DNA of 64,000 nucleotides from Acidobacteriota bacterium (GTDB lineage: Bacteria; Acidobacteriota; Blastocatellia; Pyrinomonadales; Pyrinomonadaceae): contig JAEWFC010000030.1 in the NCBI GenBank assembly GCA_023389035.1, positions 620,001 through 684,000 of the forward strand. Reading direction: 5' to 3'. Below the pieces are notes generated by a model. That model saw only the letters and a program-made list of their open reading frames with translations. It ran no database searches and was not told where the DNA came from. The position numbers were made by a program, and so were the translations under genes. Below are positions 58,337 to 64,000 of the stretch, one piece after another (position 1 is the first letter of the stretch; every line of letters starts with the position of its first letter).

Positions 58337-59779
58337 GTGCAAACCCTTGAGAAAAAGACAGACGTTTGGAACGACATATTAGCGGTCGTCGAAACACGTC
58401 TAAATAAACACATAATCGATACCTGGTTCAGGCCCATACAGTTCGAAGGGATCGATAACGTGAACCGGACCGTCACGTTGCGTGCGGGAGACGTCACGAA
58501 GGACTGGGTCAGCCTCTACTACACCGAACTGCTTTACCATATCCTACGCGACCGCGGACTTGATGGTTACACTATCGTCTGGCAGGTCGACAAGACCGAC
58601 GGCGTCGACCAAAGGCTGACCGCCTCCCGGTCGAAATCTGAAGACGAAACGTCCGAGATGAGAGGCCCGACTCAGACACACGAGACACCGGCCCATAGAA
58701 CTCCGGCGATGGTGACTCCCGGATCGGCGACGACCTTCGTAGATATCGAACCTGTCGATAATTCTCTAAATCCGAAATACACGTTTGAAAAATTCGTCGT
58801 CGGGTCGAGCAATCAGTTCGCCCACGCAGCATCGATGGGTGCGGCAGAAACACCGGGCAAGACATACAATCCGCTATTCATCTACGGCGGTACGGGGCTC
58901 GGGAAAACTCACTTGATGCACGCGATCGGGCATTCTATCAAGCAGCGAAACCGGCACATGCGTGTGTCGTACATCACGTCGGAAAAATTCATGAACGAGC
59001 TGATCAACGCGATCAGGTACGACAAGACCGACAGCTTTCGCGAGAAGTACCGCTCGATCGACGTACTGCTGATGGACGACGTGCAGTTCTTTGCCGGCAA
59101 GGAGCGAACGCAGGAAGAGTTTTTTCACACGTTCAATACGCTGCACAATAATCAGAAGCAGATAGTGATAACCAGCGACTGTCCGCCGCGCGAGATCCCG
59201 ACATTAGAGGAACGTCTGCACTCGCGGTTCGAATGGGGATTGATCGCGGACATCGAACCACCGGATCTTGAGACCAAGGTCGCGATCTTGAAACGCAAAG
59301 CCGACCTCGACGGTATAGATCTGCCCGACGAGATCGCGATTTTCATTGCGAGCAAGATCAAGAGCAATGTGCGTGAGCTGGAAGGCTCACTGGTCCGTCT
59401 CGTTGCGATAGCGAGCCTCAGGGGCGTCGCTATCTCAAAGATGCTTGCCCAGGACGCTCTTAAGAACATAATCGATTCAGAACGGCCTGAAGGGCTAACG
59501 ATGGACCGCATCGCACGCATCGTCGCATCGCACTACGATCTGACTGTCGAAGAGATGAAGTCAAAGAACAACAGCCGGGCCGTATCAATGCCGCGGCAGG
59601 TCGCGATGTATATGTGCAAGCGGCTGACAAAGCACAGCTTTCCAGAGATCGGAAGAGAGTTTGGCGGGAAGCATCATACGACCGTAATGCACTCGGTTGA
59701 TAAGATAGATAAGCTCACGAAAGAGGATCGCGTTTTCCACAATACGATGAGTGAGCTGATCGACAATATTTGTCGATAA
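58337..59779 (+). CDS. dnaA: Chromosomal replication initiator DnaA
   Basis: Initiator ATPase. A 480-residue protein starting at a GTG (QTLEKKTDVWNDILAVVETRL). Domain I is at 1-90, and the linker domain II is rich in Thr/Pro (ETPAHRTPAMVTPGSATTFV). Domain III has NPKYTFEKFVVGSSNQFAHAAS, Walker A YGGTGLGKTHLM, sensor LLMDDVQFFAGKERTQEEFFHTFN and box VII/VIII residues. Domain IV carries the DnaA signature SMPRQVAMYMCKRLTKHSFPEIGREFGGKHHTTVMHSVDKI, which binds DnaA boxes. Divergent from the rpmH-mnmE series only at long range, since about 9 kb of other genes lies between. Confidence 0.97.
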   Translation: MQTLEKKTDVWNDILAVVETRLNKHIIDTWFRPIQFEGIDNVNRTVTLRAGDVTKDWVSLYYTELLYHILRDRGLDGYTIVWQVDKTDGVDQRLTASRSKSEDETSEMRGPTQTHETPAHRTPAMVTPGSATTFVDIEPVDNSLNPKYTFEKFVVGSSNQFAHAASMGAAETPGKTYNPLFIYGGTGLGKTHLMHAIGHSIKQRNRHMRVSYITSEKFMNELINAIRYDKTDSFREKYRSIDVLLMDDVQFFAGKERTQEEFFHTFNTLHNNQKQIVITSDCPPREIPTLEERLHSRFEWGLIADIEPPDLETKVAILKRKADLDGIDLPDEIAIFIASKIKSNVRELEGSLVRLVAIASLRGVAISKMLAQDALKNIIDSERPEGLTMDRIARIVASHYDLTVEEMKSKNNSRAVSMPRQVAMYMCKRLTKHSFPEIGREFGGKHHTTVMHSVDKIDKLTKEDRVFHNTMSELIDNICR

Positions 59780-60141
59780 ATAAAGGGCTTCAGCGATATT
59801 TCTCGCAGAAGCATTTCCACAAAGGCATTTTCGGCACTAGACATATAAATCAATTGTTTACAACACTTACAGAAAGTTTTCCACTTTTCCGCAGCGTTGG
59901 CGATCGCGAAGCTGTGAATCTAAGTGGAAAAAGCAGTGCCCAAAAGGTTTTCCGCAGCACGGACAGGTTTTCCACAGGTTTTCCACAAAATGCCTGTGCA
60001 CGGAAAAGACCAGAAGAAATGGGCATTTAAGTGGGTTTTGCACAGTTCCACAGGCCCTATTAGTAGTACTATCTAAATTAACCAATTTATTTCTTAGATA
60101 GAGAAGAAGAGAGATCCGCAAAGTTCTGGAGCATTAAAGAA
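59780..60141. other. oriC: Candidate oriC in the dnaA-dnaN gap
   Basis: Between dnaA and dnaN, TTTCCACA (59814-59821), TTTTCCACA (59968-59976), TTTTCCACA (59979-59987) and TTCCACA (60046-60052) form a DnaA-box-like cluster, with weaker TTTTCCGC variants between them. Immediately after the last box come GGCC, then TAGTAGTAC (60061-60069), resembling DnaA-trio repeats, and then an AT-rich stretch to about 60100. This order, box, GC step, trio, AT-rich, is that of a bacterial unwinding element. dnaN's ribosome site lies just beyond. Confidence 0.75.
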
Positions 60142-61353
60142 ATGGAATTTACGATCAAGCAAAGCGTTCTGAAAGAAGAGCTGGGTTATATCCAGGGTGT
60201 GGTCGAGCGAAAGAGCACTATACCGGTCCTTTCAAACATTCTGATCGAATCGCTCGGCGAGGGATCGATCCGCATTGTCGGCACCGACCTGGACGTCACG
60301 ATCCGCTGCGACGCCCCGGCCGATATCAAGCAGGCCGGAGCGATATGTGTGCAGGCACGCAAGCTGTTCGACATCGTTCGTACGCTTGACGGCGGCGACG
60401 TACATTTCAAGAAGGACGAGAACGAGTGGGTGAAAATGAAAGCGGGACGAGCGAACTTTCGGCTCGCAGGCGTCAGCCGCGAACAGTATCCCGAGATCCC
60501 GATCTTCAAATCGGCACCGCTCAAGCTTTCGTCTGAGATCTTTAGCTACTTTGTGCAGAACACCGCCTTTGCGATCACGAACGAGCAGAGCCGGTTCACG
60601 CTGTCCGGTGCAAAGTTTATGCTGGCCGACGGCGTTGCTCGCATGGTAACTACCGACGGACACCGTCTGGCATTCATCGAACGAAAAGTGGAAAGCTCGG
60701 GCGATGAAAAGATGGATGCACTTATCCCGAAGAAAGCCCTGCTTGAGTTGGTCAAAATTTGCCGCGACGCGGAAGGCGACATTCAATTTGGCGAGGACCC
60801 GAATCATATCTATTTCGAGACCGACGGCCGGCTGCTGATCACGCGTAAGCTTTCGGGGAATTTTCCGAATTACGAAATGGTCATGCCCAAGGACAACGAG
60901 CGAAAGGCGATCTTTGAATTGGCCGATATGAAATCAGCGGTTCGCCGAATCTCACTGATGGCGGACGACCGCAACCGCTCGATCAGGATGACCATTCGTG
61001 AGGGCGAGGTGGAGATCACCGCACAATCGAGCGAGGAAGGCGAAGGTGCCGAAACGATCCCGGCCGAGTACAAAGGCGACGAGGTCACGCTAGGGTTTAA
61101 CCATCAGTATCTGCAGGAATTCCTGAACAACGTCGGCTCGGTCGAGACGGCGGGCAGCGGCACCTCAGAGACAGACACCGAGACGGACGCGTCGTCAGGC
61201 GGCACGACGACCGCCGCCGCACCGGCACGCGAGAACCGCGGGGCGACACGAATATCGTTTGAGTTCAAGGACGCGAACGCCGCCACGCAAATGAGCATCG
61301 AGGGCGAAACCTCATACGATTACAAATACATCGTAATGCCGCTGCGTATATGA
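60142..61353 (+). CDS. dnaN: DNA polymerase III beta sliding clamp
   Basis: Ring-shaped processivity clamp for DNA polymerase III. A 403-residue protein with the three repeats of the clamp fold: FTIKQSVLKEELGYIQGVVERKSTIPVLSNILIE, FTLSGAKFMLADGVARMVTTDGHRLAFI and a final YDYKYIVMPLRI. Typical clamps have about 370 residues. The difference is a low-complexity Ser/Thr/Asp/Glu/Gly/Ala stretch near 335-365 (SGTSETDTETDASSGGTTTA) inside the third domain just before the last strands. It follows dnaA and the candidate origin in the usual order. Confidence 0.95.
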   Translation: MEFTIKQSVLKEELGYIQGVVERKSTIPVLSNILIESLGEGSIRIVGTDLDVTIRCDAPADIKQAGAICVQARKLFDIVRTLDGGDVHFKKDENEWVKMKAGRANFRLAGVSREQYPEIPIFKSAPLKLSSEIFSYFVQNTAFAITNEQSRFTLSGAKFMLADGVARMVTTDGHRLAFIERKVESSGDEKMDALIPKKALLELVKICRDAEGDIQFGEDPNHIYFETDGRLLITRKLSGNFPNYEMVMPKDNERKAIFELADMKSAVRRISLMADDRNRSIRMTIREGEVEITAQSSEEGEGAETIPAEYKGDEVTLGFNHQYLQEFLNNVGSVETAGSGTSETDTETDASSGGTTTAAAPARENRGATRISFEFKDANAATQMSIEGETSYDYKYIVMPLRI

Positions 61354-61376
61354 TCAGAGCCGGTTGGCTGTGAAAA

Positions 61377-61703
61377 ATGATCAAGACCTATTCTGAGTTT
61401 TGGGAGTTTTATGTACGCGAGCATTCACAGCCGCTGACCCGGACGCTGCATTTTATCGGAACATCTTTGGGGATCATTTTGCTGATCTGGTTCATCGCGA
61501 CCGGGAAGTGGCATTTGATCCCTTTATGCTTTTTTGTCGGCTACGGTTTTGCGTGGGTTTCGCATTTTGCTGTCGAAAAAAATCGACCCGCCACGTTCCA
61601 ATACCCGTTATGGTCGTTCATCTCTGACTACAAGATGATGTGGATGATGGCGACCGGCCGGATGCATGCTGAGATCGACCGGATCAATTCTGTTAAGCGA
61701 TAA
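61377..61703 (+). CDS. DUF962 (Mpo1-like) membrane protein
   Basis: A 108-residue protein beginning MIKTYSEFWEFYVREHSQPLTRTLHFIGTSLG with two or three hydrophobic helices (GIILLIWFIATGKWHLIPLCFFVGYGFAWVSHFA) and NRPATFQYPLWSFISDYKMMWMMATGRM. EHxxPxxRxxHxxGT and SHxxxExNxPAxF match the DUF962/Mpo1 family, whose yeast member is an Fe(II) dioxygenase of 2-hydroxy fatty acids; the conserved His residues are present. A similar alpha-oxidation role here is inference. Confidence 0.82.
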   Translation: MIKTYSEFWEFYVREHSQPLTRTLHFIGTSLGIILLIWFIATGKWHLIPLCFFVGYGFAWVSHFAVEKNRPATFQYPLWSFISDYKMMWMMATGRMHAEIDRINSVKR

Positions 61704-61747
61704 AATTTAGATTAGATTCCCGCCTTTAATCGCGTAGAATCATTTAC

Positions 61748-62377
61748 ATGTTCGCTTCAGACTTGGTCGATGTCGACCCGCAGGCACTCAGCTCTACGAT
61801 CGAATTTCTAACGGCAATGATCACGCCGGCGTTGCTGATATCTGCGACGGGTTCGCTGGTGCTTTCCACGTCGACCCGGCTGGGGCGGGTTGTCGACCGC
61901 GTTCGCGATCTTGAAAAGCGTCTGAGTGAATTGATAACTACCGAGGATAAGAACGATGTCCCGCTCTACGAAAAACGCATCGACACCGTCGTCAGCCTGC
62001 TCGACAAGGTCACAAGCCGAGCTCGCATTCTGCAGAAGGCGATGGGAACGTTTTACTACGGCCTGGGATTCTTTGTCCTGACCAGTGTTTCGATAGCGAT
62101 CGTCGGCATCTTTCCCGCGGTCTATCGCTGGCTGCCGATACCGATCGGCATCGTCGGCATAATGTATCTGGCGTGGGGCAGCGTGCTGATGCTTCACGAG
62201 ACGCGGATGGCGACGGCGACGGTCAATGCTGAAATGGACTTCACATGGGCGCTCGCCCAGGAGGTCGCTCCGAAAGAGATCATTGGGAAATACACGTACA
62301 ACGTTCATGGTAGACGAAGATTTCGTTCCAAGGCATCAGGTGCTCCTGCGGGAGAAGAAACTGACCGCGAGGGTTGA
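61748..62377 (+). CDS. DUF2721 membrane protein
   Basis: A 209-residue protein with a family-typical start, ALSSTIEFLTAMITPALLISATGSLVLSTSTRLGRVVDRVRDLEKRL, followed by two hydrophobic helices (GLGFFVLTSVSIAIVGIFPAVY, GIVGIMYLAWGSVLML) and LHETRMATATVNAEMDFTW. This is DUF2721, of unknown function. The 3' end overlaps the next gene by 71 bases in another frame, which is long, but both reading frames look real: the family ends near HETRMA, and the last 30 residues are extra. Confidence 0.8.
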   Translation: MFASDLVDVDPQALSSTIEFLTAMITPALLISATGSLVLSTSTRLGRVVDRVRDLEKRLSELITTEDKNDVPLYEKRIDTVVSLLDKVTSRARILQKAMGTFYYGLGFFVLTSVSIAIVGIFPAVYRWLPIPIGIVGIMYLAWGSVLMLHETRMATATVNAEMDFTWALAQEVAPKEIIGKYTYNVHGRRRFRSKASGAPAGEETDREG

Positions 62378-63329
62378 GGCTCTCGAAAACCTGCTCGCTG
62401 CCTGTACCGTTTGCCCGAAGGACTGCGGGAACGACCGGCTGCGTGATGAACTTGCGGCGTGCTATTCGGGCCGGCTGCCGATCGTTTCGTCGTACACCGC
62501 CCACTTTGGCGAAGAGCCTTGTCTTTCGGGAACGCACGGAGCCGGGAATATATTCTTTGGCAACTGCAATCTTCGTTGTGTTTACTGTCAAAACTATCAG
62601 ATCTCGCAGACATGGAAAGAGCAGCGTAAGAACGAGGTAACGCACGAACGCCTGGCCGAAATGATGCTCGAACTCGAGGCTCGTGGTTGTCATAACATCG
62701 GCTTTGTATCGCCGACGCATTTTGCTCCGCAGATGGCGCGAGCGATATTGATCGCCGCTGAACAGGGATTTGATCTTCCGATCGTTTACAACACAAATGC
62801 GTACGATTCGGTCGAGGTTTTGACACTGCTCGATGGCATCGTTGATGTATATCTTCCTGATCTGAAATACGCGGATGCTGATGCGGGGTTCCAATTTTCA
62901 AAGATCCGCGACTACCCACGGCACGCCCGGGCCGCGATCAAAGAAATGCATCGACAGATGCGCGATGAGCTCGTGTTCGATGAGCACGGCCTATTGAAAC
63001 GCGGGCTGCTGATACGTCTGCTTGTGCTGCCGAACGATCTTGCGGGCCTCGAAGAAAATCTCCGCTGGATCCGCGACGAACTTGGGCCAAAGACGGCTGT
63101 TTCGCTGATGGCCCAGTACTACGCGACCAACAAAGCCGCGACCGACCCGCGTTATATCCTGCTGTCACGCCGGATCTCAGAAGGCGAATGGTTCGATGCG
63201 GTGTCGCTTTTAGAAGATCTCGGCATGGAAGAAGGTTTTATGCAGGAATACGAATCGGCGTCGCATTACTACCGGCCGGATTTCAACGACAAGGACAAAC
63301 CGTTCAAGGACATCCGCGATTTTCAATAG
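62307..63329 (+). CDS. PflX-type radical SAM protein (COG1313-like)
   Basis: A 340-residue radical SAM enzyme. Before the cluster motif is a Cys-rich segment, CTVCPKDCGNDR, and HFGEEPCLSGTHGAGNIFFGNCNLRCVYCQNYQIS follows, with the CxxxCxxC cluster ligands in CNLRCVYC. Later motifs include CHNIGFVSPTHFAPQM and YNTNAYDSVEVLTLL. Proteins of this kind are annotated as pyruvate-formate-lyase activating-enzyme homologues, but the true substrate is unknown. The start at 62307 lies inside the end of DUF2721. Confidence 0.85.
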   Translation: MVDEDFVPRHQVLLREKKLTARVEALENLLAACTVCPKDCGNDRLRDELAACYSGRLPIVSSYTAHFGEEPCLSGTHGAGNIFFGNCNLRCVYCQNYQISQTWKEQRKNEVTHERLAEMMLELEARGCHNIGFVSPTHFAPQMARAILIAAEQGFDLPIVYNTNAYDSVEVLTLLDGIVDVYLPDLKYADADAGFQFSKIRDYPRHARAAIKEMHRQMRDELVFDEHGLLKRGLLIRLLVLPNDLAGLEENLRWIRDELGPKTAVSLMAQYYATNKAATDPRYILLSRRISEGEWFDAVSLLEDLGMEEGFMQEYESASHYYRPDFNDKDKPFKDIRDFQ

Positions 63330-63373
63330 CGGAAAATTGTCCCGATATCGACCTAAGAAACGTCTTCATTTGT

Positions 63374-64000
63374 ATGAAAAAGTTTCTAGTTCTCGCCCTT
63401 CTTATATCGTCGCTGAACATCGCGACTAATGCCGCACCCGCGATCGAGGAGGTCGACCGCATCCGCATTGCTGAAGTATATCGTATCGGCGAAAAACTGC
63501 AGGATAAGCTCTGGCCGGGTTGGAGTTCTGCACCGTTCGGAATGCTGTTCATCACAGATGATCATGAATTCCTGATCAGGCATCCAAAACCGAATAACGA
63601 GTTCACCTCGATCGGCTACGACAAGCTATTGAAAACCGAGGTGTTTGTGCGGCCGCGAAAGTTTCAGAAGAATTTCCTGGCTACATTTCCGGCGTTCGGT
63701 CCTACGCCCGTCATCGTAGTCGGGAAGGCCGAGAATACAGCCGACAAAACATCGACGCGATGGGTCTTTGTCGTCCTGCACGAACATTTTCACCAGCTGC
63801 AGTATTCAAGGCCGGACTATTTCGGCGAAGTCAATAAGCTCGGTCTCGACGGCGGAGACACTACGGGAATGTGGCAGATCAACTATCCGTTTCCTTATAA
63901 AGATACTGTGGTCGCCGGGCGATTTAGAAAGCTGACCGAGCTCCTTCTTGTGGCTTACCAGGCGAAAACAAAGAACGAAAAAGAAGAGACTCTAAAGGCA
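63374..64000 (+). CDS. Exported protein with HExxH motif, 3' end cut by window edge
   Basis: An open frame of at least 209 residues running off the window. It begins MKKFLVLALLISSLNIATNA, a signal peptide, then EEVDRIRIAEVYRIGEKLQDKLWPGWSSAPFGMLFITDDHEFLIRHPKPNNEF. A VVLHEHFHQLQYSRPDYF segment carries HEHFHQ, an HExxH motif as in zinc metallopeptidases. No other ligand can be judged because the C-terminus is missing. No assigned family. It follows the radical SAM gene by 44 bases on the same strand. Confidence 0.72.
   Translation, partial: MKKFLVLALLISSLNIATNAAPAIEEVDRIRIAEVYRIGEKLQDKLWPGWSSAPFGMLFITDDHEFLIRHPKPNNEFTSIGYDKLLKTEVFVRPRKFQKNFLATFPAFGPTPVIVVGKAENTADKTSTRWVFVVLHEHFHQLQYSRPDYFGEVNKLGLDGGDTTGMWQINYPFPYKDTVVAGRFRKLTELLLVAYQAKTKNEKEETLKA

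Noticed and set aside
62280..62919. Two overlapping 204-residue minus-strand frames opposite the radical SAM gene
   Set aside because: The plus-strand frame has the radical SAM CxxxCxxC motif; the opposite frames are low-information and Arg/Ser-rich.

Overview
The window looks like chromosomal DNA flanking a bacterial replication origin. I infer an acidobacterium of the Blastocatellia/Pyrinomonadaceae type from family content: a GWxTD protein, a very large Oar-like TonB receptor, DUF2807, DUF4178 and PflX-type proteins, and many PAS/sigma-54 regulators. That placement is inference, not a database result. Origin-associated genes are spread across the window: gyrB-recF at the left edge, mnmG-parA-parB in the middle, mnmE-jag-yidC-yidD-rnpA-rpmH at 44.7-49.4 kb, and dnaA-dnaN at 58.3-61.4 kb. 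DnaA-box-like sequences flank dnaA, and the dnaA-dnaN gap carries a box cluster, a TAG-repeat and AT-rich DNA, so it is the best oriC candidate. Most genes left of dnaA lie on the minus strand, those to its right on the plus strand.

Region by region. 1-6 kb: gyrB (cut by the edge), recF, a TlpA-like thioredoxin, tRNA-Ser(UGA), and a TetR regulator translationally coupled to a long-chain acyl-CoA ligase with a FadR-like operator. 6-11.8 kb: six 21-bp tandem repeats, a Wza-like exporter, a CapD/FlaA1-type sugar-nucleotide enzyme, an aminotransferase and a double-PDZ protein. 11.8-19.6 kb: an eight-gene minus-strand operon around S-adenosylmethionine decarboxylase (speD), DUF4178, a 49-residue membrane peptide, DUF350, a membrane-fused spermidine-synthase domain, a Tat-exported amine-oxidase-like flavoprotein, a histidine-rich membrane protein and a lipoprotein. 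This is the best candidate for an undescribed system. 19.6-28.6 kb: a beta-propeller-like protein, a GWxTD protein, tatC, tatB (apparently lacking any AUG/GUG/UUG start), selD (with an in-frame UGA read as selenocysteine), parB, parA and mnmG.

28.6-36.4 kb: an isolated fused TssB-TssC sheath protein, a PilZ protein, a tandem universal stress protein, a spermidine-synthase-like protein and the TonB receptor. 36.4-44.7 kb: a signalling island with a pseudo-receiver, a small zinc-ribbon protein, a receiver-GGDEF-EAL protein, an NtrC-type activator and a large PAS hybrid kinase. Three sigma-54-type promoter sequences lie in front of the pseudo-receiver, the GGDEF-EAL gene and the kinase, so the activator probably drives its neighbours.

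44.7-58 kb: tRNA modification, membrane insertion and RNase P genes (rnpA appears to contain rpmH entirely in another frame, as in Thermus), several small envelope or hypothetical genes, purM-purN, two inverted copies of a ~200-bp palindromic repeat (one of them ends inside an mnmA remnant) and a NuiA-like nuclease inhibitor homologue. 58-64 kb: dnaA, candidate oriC, dnaN (with an odd acidic insertion), DUF962, DUF2721, a PflX-type radical SAM protein and a truncated secreted protein with an HExxH motif. No CRISPR array, insertion sequence, rRNA or prophage was seen.
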